From Desulfuromonas sp. SDB (lineage in GTDB: Bacteria > SDB-A), in the NCBI GenBank assembly GCA_001412365.1, contig LKUE01000036.1, positions 1 through 19,588 on the forward strand: 19,588 nt of DNA, in the 5' to 3' direction. The translations under genes and the position numbers were made by a program. Under the pieces are notes generated by a model, which ran no database searches, had not been told where the DNA came from, and saw nothing but the letters and a program-made list of their open reading frames with translations. Position 1 is the first letter of the stretch. Each line of letters starts with the position of its first letter. Shown here piece by piece: positions 6,320-14,200 of the stretch.

Positions 6320-7222
6320 TCAGCAGTTAACTGTAATTTCACTAACTGAGTTAAGATTGTTATGCTTTAAATAGCCAACTAAACCCTTCACTATCATTTC
6401 TGGGGTATTGGGTTCAGAAAACAAAGCAGTCCCAATGTTGATCCCCCGAGCTCCCGCCAGATAAAATTCCACCGCATCCTCCCAATTTACAATCCCCCCA
6501 CCCCCCACAATGGGGATATTGATGCAGGAGGATAACTGATATACTGCCCACAAAGCCATCGGTTTAATGGCGGGACCGCTTAATCCTCCGGTCTTATTGC
6601 CCAGGGCATAATTCCTCGTTTCTATATCAAACCTCATTCCCGGATAGGTATTTACCATGGACACCGCATTAAAACCAATGTTTTCAGCCAACTTGGCTAC
6701 ATCAATGAAATTATTTAAAGAAGCATTTAACTTCAACACCAATATTTTATCAACTTTAGTTCTGATGAGCCAGAGAAGTTTTTTTAGAGAAGTTAAATCC
6801 TTTTGAAAACTCAATCCCCCCTTAGATACGTTGGGACAGCTTATATTGATTTCCAATCCAGCAATCTGATCAATCTTATCTAATTCCCGGGATACTTCCA
6901 GGTATTCTTCAATCTCGTCACCAACCACATTTACAATTATGGGAATATTTAGCTGAGTAATTTCAGAAATTATGCTGCCAGTAAATTCAGCTAAACCGGG
7001 ATTAGCCAGTCCAATGGAATTTAATAATCCCCCGGTGGTCTCTGCTAAACGGGGAGGAGGATTCCCCGGTTTGGGATGCAAGGAAATTGATTTGGTGACT
7101 ATTGCTCCAACGTATTGGAAATTTATCAGTTCTTGGAATTCCAAGCCCATGCCGATGATTCCGGAAGACAGCCATATCCCCGGGTCAAATTTTCTATCGC
7201 CAATGGTTAAACTAAGATCCAA
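6320..7222 (-). CDS. pyrD: Dihydroorotate dehydrogenase class 1B catalytic subunit PyrD
   Basis: This FMN enzyme oxidises dihydroorotate to orotate. With PyrK encoded just upstream it forms the NAD+-dependent class 1B complex in the cytoplasm. Its 300 residues start with the family pattern SLTIGDRKFDPGIWLSSG and include GAIVTKSISLHPKPGNP, the NSIGLANPG loop, and NISCPN with Cys129 as the expected catalytic base (cysteine marks class 1, serine class 2). SMVNTYPGM and the FMN phosphate loop IPIVGGGGIVNWEDAVEF follow. The start is TTG (7220-7222), preceded by AGAGGA eight bases upstream inside pyrK, an 11-bp overlap. The glycine loop is encoded by two G6 runs separated by one base (6494-6506). 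Confidence 0.96.
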   Translation of the reverse strand: MDLSLTIGDRKFDPGIWLSSGIIGMGLEFQELINFQYVGAIVTKSISLHPKPGNPPPRLAETTGGLLNSIGLANPGLAEFTGSIISEITQLNIPIIVNVVGDEIEEYLEVSRELDKIDQIAGLEINISCPNVSKGGLSFQKDLTSLKKLLWLIRTKVDKILVLKLNASLNNFIDVAKLAENIGFNAVSMVNTYPGMRFDIETRNYALGNKTGGLSGPAIKPMALWAVYQLSSCINIPIVGGGGIVNWEDAVEFYLAGARGINIGTALFSEPNTPEMIVKGLVGYLKHNNLNSVSEITVNC

Positions 7223-7943
7223 TTTTAAAATCCTCTAATTTAAAAACAGGACCGTCCTGGCAGACCTTCACATATTCTTTCAACAACGGAGACACACACC
7301 CGCTGCAAGCTCCTAAGCCGCATACCATTACCGCTTCCAAAGAGATGTACAGCTGGCAGGAGGAATTTCTAAAAATTGACACAATTTTTGATATCATTCC
7401 TTCCGGACCACAGGCAAAAACACCCTGATCATTCAGATCAATATCATTAAAATAATCAGTTAATAACCCCTTATTTCCTCTGGAGCCATCTTCAGTATAT
7501 ATTACAGTTCTGGATTCAGGGAGACCTTCTAATACAAGCTGTTGTTTATTTTTTGCTCCCACCAGGTATTGAGGGCGGGGATGATGATGTTCAAACATCG
7601 CCAGAGGCGCTACTCCCATTCCCCCACCGATTCCCAGAAAACTTTTTTGAGGATCAGGTGTGAATCCATTGCCCAAAGGACCGATTACATCCAGGTAATC
7701 TCCCTTTTGCAAAGAAGTCATTTGCCCGGTAAAATCACCTACTACCGCATAAACTATTTCAAAATGGTCCCGATCAACCCGGTGTATGGAAAAAGGATGT
7801 CTGAGCTGGAAATCCTTGTTTATTTTAATCATCACAAACTGACCGGGTAAAACTGGTTTATTGAAATGATGATCGCAGGACATCAACCAGATATCCTGGC
7901 TGATTTGCTGATTATGGTTCAGTTTGGTTAGGAACCTCATCAT
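7212..7943 (-). CDS. pyrK: Dihydroorotate dehydrogenase electron-transfer subunit PyrK
   Basis: PyrK carries FAD and a [2Fe-2S] cluster and passes electrons from PyrD to NAD+. The chosen start is ATG 7941-7943 because AGGA lies six bases upstream (7950-7953). The frame is open to 7994, but that longer N-terminus (MKIILIV...) has no counterpart in the family. This gives 243 residues: an FAD-binding barrel with RHPFSIH, an NAD-binding domain with FLGIGGGMGVAPL and FACGPEGM, and the cluster ligands CGLGACSGC plus a later Cys (KVCQDG). The gene overlaps the end of the preceding TPR lipoprotein gene by 32 bp and pyrD by 11 bp, so it is likely co-transcribed with both. Confidence 0.94.
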   Translation of the reverse strand: MMRFLTKLNHNQQISQDIWLMSCDHHFNKPVLPGQFVMIKINKDFQLRHPFSIHRVDRDHFEIVYAVVGDFTGQMTSLQKGDYLDVIGPLGNGFTPDPQKSFLGIGGGMGVAPLAMFEHHHPRPQYLVGAKNKQQLVLEGLPESRTVIYTEDGSRGNKGLLTDYFNDIDLNDQGVFACGPEGMISKIVSIFRNSSCQLYISLEAVMVCGLGACSGCVSPLLKEYVKVCQDGPVFKLEDFKIGS

Positions 7944-9318
7944 AAAGTTTCCTGAAGGCATAATCAGCATATTCACTATCAGGATAATTTTCAATCACTT
8001 GCTGATAAATTGAATCCGCTTGTATAATTTCTCCCTGGCTGTAAATCATGTTTGCATAAACCAACATCGCTTTCGGATAGTAGGAGGATTGAGGATAGTT
8101 ACTCAAAAAATCCAAATAAGCCTGCTGGGCTCTGGCTTCATCTTCCAATTCATAATAATACAGTTCTGCCAGTAAAAATTTTAAGTCCCCGGGTTGCTGG
8201 GCAGTGTCCAAAGCCTGCTGATATTGAATTATTTTAGTCAAGGAAAGGGACCGGTGCATGGCTAAAGATAAAGTTGATTGATCTGGATTGGAAAGCCGGG
8301 CTTCTTCATAAAAAGCCTTAGCCTGATTGAAATCAAAATAATCTTTCTCATAAATTTCCCCGATGAGGTAAAGAGCTTTTGCCGCTTCTTGGGTGCGGGG
8401 ATATGCTGTATTAACCTCATTTAATATCTGAAGAGCCATATCATAGTTTTCTAAATTCCGGTAACAAACTGCTATTTCAATAGCTGCTTCTGCATCCCTG
8501 GTTCCGGAGGGCAGGTTCGATCTAAGATCCTGAAGTACTGCAATTGCTTCCTGGTTTTGGTTAAGATGCTGTAAAGCTTGGGCAAATCTTAAGGTGGTTT
8601 GATAATATACAGTCATATTATCTTCATCAATGATATCATTCATGGTCTGGTAAAGTTCTCTTAACTCCTGCCATTTTTCCTGATTAAATAACAACTCTGC
8701 CTGCTCCAGCAAAATCAGCAGTACATATTCACTTCGTGGATAAAGTTTGAAAAATTCATCAATTTCTTTTTCGGCTAAACTGTAATCTTCAGCCAAAATA
8801 AAAGATTTTATTTGGTAATAACGAGCTTGCTGATTGATATTATTATCTTCATAGGTTTTAGCCCGGGCAAAATAAGTCTGGGCATTATTGTACTCACCTC
8901 TGAGCATATAAGCTATTCCTGCTTTTAGGTAAGCTTGAGAGACAAAAGGGCTATGGGGATAAAACTTTACTATCTCCTCGAACTTTCCCAGGGCATTCTG
9001 GAATTCCCCCTTCATCAGAAAAGCATCTCCCATAATGAACAGGGCATCATCAATGAAAGCTGAGTTGGGATGCATCTGGATTATTTTGCCGCATCTGACA
9101 ATAGCGGAGTCCAGTTCAACTAACCCTACCGCCAATGTATCTCTACCCTGGAGAGCTGCTTGTTTTCTTAAATATTTAGCCTGATTGTAATAATTTTTGG
9201 CATTGTAGAATGTATTGAAATAAACTCTCAATCCACAGGAGTAAATGCTTACAATCATTGAAAAAAAGAGTATTGATCCTAATATTTTAGTTGATATATT
9301 TCCATTTAATTTATTCAT
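7912..9318 (-). CDS. TPR lipoprotein, BamD/YbgF-like repeats
   Basis: This is a 468-residue protein with an N-terminal lipoprotein signal (hydrophobic 12-27, ending VSIYSC with Cys28), followed by tetratricopeptide repeats to the C-terminus. Many repeats have the 'YPxSxYxxxAxxxxGxxxxxxGxxxxA' form seen in BamD, YbgF and related envelope TPR proteins, for example FYPHSPFVSQAYLKAGIAYM and NYPDSEYADYAFRK at the end. It is therefore expected on the periplasmic face of a membrane as a scaffold for protein assembly. It is longer than BamD (about 240 aa), so it is not simply that protein. It is the third of three tandem TPR lipoprotein genes, and its 3' end overlaps pyrK. The start ATG has only a weak ribosome site. 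Partner and function are unknown. Confidence 0.85.
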   Translation of the reverse strand: MNKLNGNISTKILGSILFFSMIVSIYSCGLRVYFNTFYNAKNYYNQAKYLRKQAALQGRDTLAVGLVELDSAIVRCGKIIQMHPNSAFIDDALFIMGDAFLMKGEFQNALGKFEEIVKFYPHSPFVSQAYLKAGIAYMLRGEYNNAQTYFARAKTYEDNNINQQARYYQIKSFILAEDYSLAEKEIDEFFKLYPRSEYVLLILLEQAELLFNQEKWQELRELYQTMNDIIDEDNMTVYYQTTLRFAQALQHLNQNQEAIAVLQDLRSNLPSGTRDAEAAIEIAVCYRNLENYDMALQILNEVNTAYPRTQEAAKALYLIGEIYEKDYFDFNQAKAFYEEARLSNPDQSTLSLAMHRSLSLTKIIQYQQALDTAQQPGDLKFLLAELYYYELEDEARAQQAYLDFLSNYPQSSYYPKAMLVYANMIYSQGEIIQADSIYQQVIENYPDSEYADYAFRKLYDEVPNQTEP

Positions 9319-9388
9319 TTTTCAGATACACTTCAATTAATTTATTGCCGATGAGTGCAAATTAAACTTAATAATTCCTAGATAATAC

Positions 9389-10432
9389 TTATTCCTGTTC
9401 TTTTCTCAGTTCCATCCCTCGAATGAAATCAAGTCTGGCATTTTCACTGTTCCCCAAATTTGTTTCGCATATACCCCGGTTGGTGTAAGCATCCGCAAAA
9501 TAGGGATTAAAAGTTATAGCATCAGTGAAATACTCTTTGGCGGCAAGATAATCACCCTGTTTCATTTTAAGTACACCGTAGTTATAATAAAGCATAGGGG
9601 AAGCAATGCCCAGTAGATCGGCCTGATGAAACATCTGTTCTGCTTCTGAATAATTACCCGCCAACATCTCCAACATTCCTAAATTGTAAAGGCAGGAATA
9701 CTGGATTTGAGCGGAACTGTCTTCCATAGCTCTGGTCAGCATTGTCTCCAACATATCAATCTGATTTAGAATCTCAACGGTATCTAATAAATGGAGATAA
9801 CTGCTGGCCAGCAGAAAATTTGATAAAGGATTATCTGCTTTGCCTTCCAGGAGATTAACCACTTGGGTATATTTCTCCTGCTGAAATAATGCCAGACAGA
9901 GGTTGTACCGGGCATCATTGTAAAGACTGTCAGTGGTATAGGAAACCCACAGTAAAGATTCTGCCTGTGTAATATTACCAGTCATCAAATGAGCATAACC
10001 CATTAAATTAAACACCACTGCATTGTAAGGGGAAATTTCAGAAGTTTTATTTAGATATTCCAGCGCCTGCTGATAATCTCCCGCGCGGATATCTACTACC
10101 CCTGCCTGGTAGTAGATCATATCAACAGAAAGGTCAATCTGCTCAGCTTCTTTCTGAGCTTTATCTAAATCCAACCCCAGTAGAAATGAGGAATCAACCT
10201 GAATTGCGGACTTGATATAACTTCCCTTTCGAAATAACAACAAACCGTAGCGAAAATGAAGTAAGGGATCAGAGGGGGATTTTTCCAATTCCCCTCTGAT
10301 AATTTGCTCAGCTTCAGAAAACTGATTCTGATCAATAAGTTTAACTGTGCTGTTCCAATAATTACTGAAGCTAATACACCCTGAAAAAACAATCAAAGTG
10401 ATTAAAATTACAATAGAAAAGTATTTATTCAA
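9389..10432 (-). CDS. TPR lipoprotein
   Basis: This is a 347-residue protein with a lipoprotein signal peptide (MNKYFSIVILITLIVFSGC, Cys19) and TPR repeats throughout. Examples are YQAGVVDIRAGDYQQALEYL, NLMGYAHLMTGNITQAESLL, NLGMLEMLAGNYSEAEQMF and NYGVLKMKQGDYLAAKEYF. It ends in a charged tail (LRKEQE). The start is TTG (10430-10432), supported by AGGA nine bases upstream within the end of the previous gene and by the absence of any other start that keeps the signal peptide. It lies three bases after the first TPR gene. It should be a periplasm-facing lipid-anchored scaffold; no enzymatic motif is present. The nearly identical layout of its neighbours suggests an old tandem duplication or a multi-part complex. 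Confidence 0.83.
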   Translation of the reverse strand: MNKYFSIVILITLIVFSGCISFSNYWNSTVKLIDQNQFSEAEQIIRGELEKSPSDPLLHFRYGLLLFRKGSYIKSAIQVDSSFLLGLDLDKAQKEAEQIDLSVDMIYYQAGVVDIRAGDYQQALEYLNKTSEISPYNAVVFNLMGYAHLMTGNITQAESLLWVSYTTDSLYNDARYNLCLALFQQEKYTQVVNLLEGKADNPLSNFLLASSYLHLLDTVEILNQIDMLETMLTRAMEDSSAQIQYSCLYNLGMLEMLAGNYSEAEQMFHQADLLGIASPMLYYNYGVLKMKQGDYLAAKEYFTDAITFNPYFADAYTNRGICETNLGNSENARLDFIRGMELRKEQE

Positions 10433-10435
10433 TTA

Positions 10436-11515
10436 TCACTGTCCTGCTGCTCTTAATAAATCTTCTCTGGCTTTTTCAGGCATACCCAATTTATTATAAC
10501 AATCTGCCCTCAGGTTGTAATATCTTGATTCAGGATTTAGCTCAATAGCTTCAGTTAATACTTCCACTGCCTTCTGGTATTCCTCTTGTTTATTGTAGCT
10601 TAAGCCTAAATTGTACAATATCTTGTCTTTATTAGGATCTTCATCATCAATGTTGGCAGCTGCTTCTACCAATACCGGTATAGCTTCAGCAAATCTTTCC
10701 AAACTCACCAGGGCAATAGCCCGGTACAGAGCTATTTCACTAGTCCTGGTTTCCGGTTCCAAATTAACGGACTGTCCAAAAGACTGCTCTGATAAGTTCA
10801 GGTATTTCTCCCTGCTTTCCAAATCTCCTTCTGATCCATACTGATTTGCCAACTGGATATAAGCCAGCCCCTGATAGTACCACACTGAAGCAGCAGTATC
10901 ATGTTCAGCGAGGAGTACATCAAATGTCTCTGCTGCTTTTGCATAGTCTTCTTTTTGACTTAGATAATAAAGCCCCATATTTTTCAATGCAGAATAATTA
11001 TTTGGATCCATGGATAAAGAAATATTGTAATAACTCATCATTGAGTCATAATCGCCGATATCACGATAAACACTGCCTAAAATTGCATAAGGAGTTGCAT
11101 CTTCCGGATCTATTTCCACACTTATCTGTAAATATTTTGCAGCCTCCTGGTACTTCTCATTACCCAAAGCAATAACTCCGCCTGCCAGAAAAACTTGATG
11201 ATAATCCCAGTTATCCAAACCTTCACCTTCTCTTCTCTGACGGAGATCTTCAACAGTTAAACCGCGCTGTAATGCCATATCAATATATTTTGAGGCGACA
11301 TCATATTCCTGTCTTTCAGTATAGGCAACTCCAGTCCAGTAGTAAGCTTCCGCATTATTCGGATCCATGGCTATCGCCGCTTCACCTTCACGGATGGCTT
11401 CAGAAATTCTCTTCTGCTGGAGATACACTTTTAAAGCAGTAATTCCGCTGCTTTCACAGCCAAAGCTCAGCAACATAATTATGCCGGCTAGTGCCAAGAT
11501 TAAAATCTTCTTCAT
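10436..11515 (-). CDS. TPR lipoprotein, first gene of the operon
   Basis: This is a 359-residue TPR protein with signal MKKILILALAGIIMLLSFGC (Cys20). The repeats are close to the consensus, for example AIAMDPNNAEAYYWTGVAYTE, ISLSMDPNNYSALKNMGLYYL and AIELNPESRYYNLRADCYNKL. The start is taken as ATG 11513-11515. A strong AGGAG lies seven bases before it, whereas the upstream in-frame ATG (11536) would put seven charged residues (MNEKEKE) in front of the signal and destroy that ribosome site's spacing. It is the promoter-proximal gene of the long minus-strand string. The lipobox is imperfect (SFGC), so lipidation is likely but not certain. It is probably periplasmic or outer-membrane-attached. 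Partner unknown. Confidence 0.83.
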   Translation of the reverse strand: MKKILILALAGIIMLLSFGCESSGITALKVYLQQKRISEAIREGEAAIAMDPNNAEAYYWTGVAYTERQEYDVASKYIDMALQRGLTVEDLRQRREGEGLDNWDYHQVFLAGGVIALGNEKYQEAAKYLQISVEIDPEDATPYAILGSVYRDIGDYDSMMSYYNISLSMDPNNYSALKNMGLYYLSQKEDYAKAAETFDVLLAEHDTAASVWYYQGLAYIQLANQYGSEGDLESREKYLNLSEQSFGQSVNLEPETRTSEIALYRAIALVSLERFAEAIPVLVEAAANIDDEDPNKDKILYNLGLSYNKQEEYQKAVEVLTEAIELNPESRYYNLRADCYNKLGMPEKAREDLLRAAGQ

Positions 11516-11521
11516 TTCTTT

Positions 11522-11526
11522 CTCCT
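11522..11526 (-). promoter_or_regulatory. Ribosome binding site that decides the start of the first TPR gene
   Basis: AGGAG on the minus strand lies about six to seven bases upstream of ATG 11513-11515 and downstream of the alternative ATG at 11536. It therefore selects the shorter protein, which begins directly with the signal peptide. Confidence 0.7.
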
Positions 11527-11574
11527 TTTCATTCATTTAACTTATTACGGTTTATTAACAAAAATAAGATGTCC

Positions 11575-11604
11575 ATTATAACATTAAATACAACAAATTT
11601 TCAA
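11575..11604 (-). promoter_or_regulatory. sigma70-type promoter of the TPR/pyr gene string
   Basis: On the minus strand TTGAAA (11599-11604) is followed after 18 bases by a perfect TATAAT (11575-11580). Transcription would start near 11568, giving a leader of about 53 nt before the first TPR start codon. It lies in the only sizeable gap (125 bp) between the polysaccharide operon and the TPR genes and is the best promoter match in the window. Confidence 0.75.
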
Positions 11605-11640
11605 GTTAAGTAAATACAATTAAAACCATTAAAATACAAG

Positions 11641-14172
11641 TCAGTTGAAAAATTCTTTTATCTTAATCCACCAATTTTGCCTCAGGGATTTCCTTTTTCT
11701 GAATTTATTGGTGGCACCATGGCCATAATAATACTGATAATAATAACGATAATAATAATTATATCCGTATTTTGCCCCTATAACTACATTATTCAATATT
11801 GAACCTTTTATCTCCGACTTGACATTTTTCAATAACTTTAAGGCAGCTTTTGCCGCTTCCCTATCTGTTTTTTCAGCTCTAATCACCAGGATAGTGCCAT
11901 CGGTTTTGGTGGAAAGCAGAGAAGCATCAGTTACTGCCAGCAGTGGAGATGAATCAAAGATGATTATATCATATTGCTGTTTAACCGTATCAATAAATGA
12001 ATTCATATTCTCCGAGGCGATTACCTCTGATGGATTGGGGGGTATGGTGCCACATGAAATTAAATCCAAGTTTTCAATCCCAGTATTCCTGACAACTTCA
12101 TCCAGTTGATTTATTTTCAACAGGTATTCAACTATTCCCGGGGTTCGGGGAGAGTCAAAAACATGATGCATCACCGGTTTTCTTAAATCAGTATCCACCA
12201 CCAGGGTTTTCAATCCCTGCTGGGCAAAAGTGGTGGCTAAATTTGCAACGGTGGTTGACTTACCTTCTTTGGGGAGGGCACTGCTGATAATAAGGGTTTT
12301 AGTCGGCTTGGTTACAGAACTAAACTGAATATTTGTTCTTATTGTCCGGTATGCTTCAGAGATAGGAGATTTAGGAGCAGCATGGGTGATCAGGTGACTT
12401 TGTATGTTTTCACCTATCATCTGTTCAGATTCTTCTTCCCCCCCCTCCATTATTTTCCTATGCTGATCAATTTCTTTTTCGGTAATATTGGGTACAATAC
12501 CCAGGACATTGAGTCCAAGATAGTCTTCAATTTCTTCAACATCTCTAATTGTGGTATCCAGTTTTTCCAGTAAATAAGCAAGTCCGAACCCCAGCAATAA
12601 GCCCACAAATGCACCGATGATTATATTTTTCTTGCGATTTGGTCCAATAGGGCGGGTTGGAGTGAGGGCAGTATCTACCAGTGAAACATTGCCTACCTGA
12701 GTTGCTTCGGAAATCTTGGCTTCCTGCAGTTTTACCAGCAACGTTGTATAAGTCTGCTTTTCCACTTCAACCTGCCGGTAAGCCCGTTCAAACATGGCAA
12801 TTTCTTCAGGGAGACTATCTAGCTCGGTGCGGATATCTTCAATTGCCGCCTCCAATGCTCCCAGCAATGCCCGGGCAGATGCAAGTTCAACTTCGGTCAT
12901 AATATACTGGGAAGCTAAATTTGACCAAACTTGATCAATAGGTCCTGAACCGTACTGAGACAGATTATCCTGAATGGAAGTCACCAATTCACCTTTTAAA
13001 AACTGGACTATACTATCAATTTGGCGAATACGGGGGTGATTTTCTGTGTAGCTTCCCAGCAGTTCAGCTTTTTCAATTTCATATTTATTTATCTGTTCCT
13101 GAATAGCATTCAATGCCGGATTAGAGCTTAACTCCGGTATAGTCTGGGCGTCGCTGTATATATTGAATGCACCCTGCCCCTGCAGTTCACTTTTTAAAGA
13201 CCACAACTTCTGTTCTAATTCCTTAACCGTTATCATCGCCGCCACTCGCTGTCCCACCAAATCCGCCAATTGCTGTTCCACCCTCATTTCCTCTCTGCTT
13301 GCGGTAAGCCAGCCGTATTTTTCCTGAATTGAGCGGAGGTTGCGTTCTGCTTCTTCCAGGCTGGTGTTGGTAATCAACAGCTGCTGTTCTATAAATTCCC
13401 TGACACTTCTGGCTGCCCCCCTGCTTCTCTGCACATCAAAAGAAACAATTTCCCTGGCAAAAGCATTGACAACTTCTCTTGCCCGGTGGGGATTGGGATC
13501 GCTTACGGTGATGGCTAAAATATTAGTTTGTTCAATACCGGAAACCGATAATCTTCCCCTCATTCCTTCAGCTGCTTTTTCAATAGGAATAAACCCAAAT
13601 ATTACTGTTCCCGTGTCCGGATAATTTAAAGTCAGGTAAACCGAGGCAAAATTGAAATTTAAAGTATCCCCAATTTTTCCGGAGGCGATGTAAATTGTTT
13701 CCTCCGCAAAAACTTCAAAGGTGCTGTCTTTTTGAAATTTAAACCAATAATTGGAATAGCGGTGATTTTCATTTAACCACAAAACATCTAAATTAACTGA
13801 ATGAGAATTTTTAAAACTTTTATTCACCAGGTAATAATAAGCATTAAGCCTTCTCACCACTCCCTCCGCAACACTCCTGGATCTAATCAAGGCAATCTGG
13901 TCAGCAATGGGATCCATATCCCACCTATAATTGTAATACATCATCTGATTCCAGATACCCAATGACCTGGTAGCCTGCCCAGTTTCACTTTGAAATCTTA
14001 AAGTGGCAGTGGCGCTGTAAATATCTACCAGCCGGGATGAGGAAACCATTGCCCCTAAAGTAGTTATGAAAAAAATTGCAAAAATAAGCCAACGGTAGCG
14101 AATAGCTGCCCGAATAATGCTGTTTTTCATTAAATTAAATTCATTACTCTGCTGTTGATTATCTTCGGGCAT
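11641..14172 (-). CDS. Fused Wzz chain-length determinant / BY-kinase (CpsD/Wzc family)
   Basis: This inner-membrane polysaccharide co-polymerase with a cytoplasmic tyrosine autokinase controls exopolysaccharide length and export with a Wza-type channel. The 843 residues comprise TM1 (about 29-45), a Wzz periplasmic domain, a long coiled-coil region (about 255-485), the GNVR-type proline motif and TM2 (LTPTRPIGPNRKK, then 516-535). The kinase follows: EAYRTIRTNI (606-615), Walker A SALPKEGKSTT (631-641), Walker A' LVVDTDLRKP (657-666) and Walker B IIIFDSSP (736-743). The autophosphorylation tail is unusually dense, 11 tyrosines at 802-816. A basic, tryptophan-containing segment of about 25 residues follows it, where many BY-kinases stop. 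ATG 14170-14172 has AGGA eight bases upstream. The gene lies 28 bp after the Wza-like gene. Confidence 0.93.
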   Translation of the reverse strand: MPEDNQQQSNEFNLMKNSIIRAAIRYRWLIFAIFFITTLGAMVSSSRLVDIYSATATLRFQSETGQATRSLGIWNQMMYYNYRWDMDPIADQIALIRSRSVAEGVVRRLNAYYYLVNKSFKNSHSVNLDVLWLNENHRYSNYWFKFQKDSTFEVFAEETIYIASGKIGDTLNFNFASVYLTLNYPDTGTVIFGFIPIEKAAEGMRGRLSVSGIEQTNILAITVSDPNPHRAREVVNAFAREIVSFDVQRSRGAARSVREFIEQQLLITNTSLEEAERNLRSIQEKYGWLTASREEMRVEQQLADLVGQRVAAMITVKELEQKLWSLKSELQGQGAFNIYSDAQTIPELSSNPALNAIQEQINKYEIEKAELLGSYTENHPRIRQIDSIVQFLKGELVTSIQDNLSQYGSGPIDQVWSNLASQYIMTEVELASARALLGALEAAIEDIRTELDSLPEEIAMFERAYRQVEVEKQTYTTLLVKLQEAKISEATQVGNVSLVDTALTPTRPIGPNRKKNIIIGAFVGLLLGFGLAYLLEKLDTTIRDVEEIEDYLGLNVLGIVPNITEKEIDQHRKIMEGGEEESEQMIGENIQSHLITHAAPKSPISEAYRTIRTNIQFSSVTKPTKTLIISSALPKEGKSTTVANLATTFAQQGLKTLVVDTDLRKPVMHHVFDSPRTPGIVEYLLKINQLDEVVRNTGIENLDLISCGTIPPNPSEVIASENMNSFIDTVKQQYDIIIFDSSPLLAVTDASLLSTKTDGTILVIRAEKTDREAAKAALKLLKNVKSEIKGSILNNVVIGAKYGYNYYYRYYYQYYYGHGATNKFRKRKSLRQNWWIKIKEFFN
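11725..11769 (-). repeat. Low-complexity tract encoding the tyrosine cluster
   Basis: Forty-five bases of near-repeating TAT/TAC codons encode three YYY triplets spaced by single R and Q residues, plus Y802 and Y804 of the BY-kinase. The tract is AT-rich and trinucleotide-repetitive, so the tyrosine number could vary between strains by in-frame slippage. Confidence 0.8.
12438..12445 (-). repeat. G8 homopolymer inside the BY-kinase gene
   Basis: Eight consecutive G on the coding strand encode part of M-E-G-G-E at residues 576-580, in the linker between TM2 and the kinase domain. A slip of one base would separate the Wzz half from the kinase half. Confidence 0.9.
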
Positions 14173-14200
14173 AGCTTATTTCCTGATTGTTTTATTCAAT

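Noticed and set aside
7944-7994. N-terminal extension of PyrK from an upstream in-frame start
   Set aside because: A ribosome site immediately precedes ATG 7943, and the additional residues have no family counterpart and lie deep in the TPR gene.
10846-11175. 109-codon plus-strand open frame opposite the first TPR gene
   Set aside because: Its His/Leu/Ser-rich composition mirrors the TPR codons on the other strand, and no family signal is seen.
11725-11769. Frameshift or sequencing artefact at the end of the BY-kinase
   Set aside because: The frame is continuous through the tyrosine run and ends in a plausible basic segment, and the kinase motifs upstream are intact.
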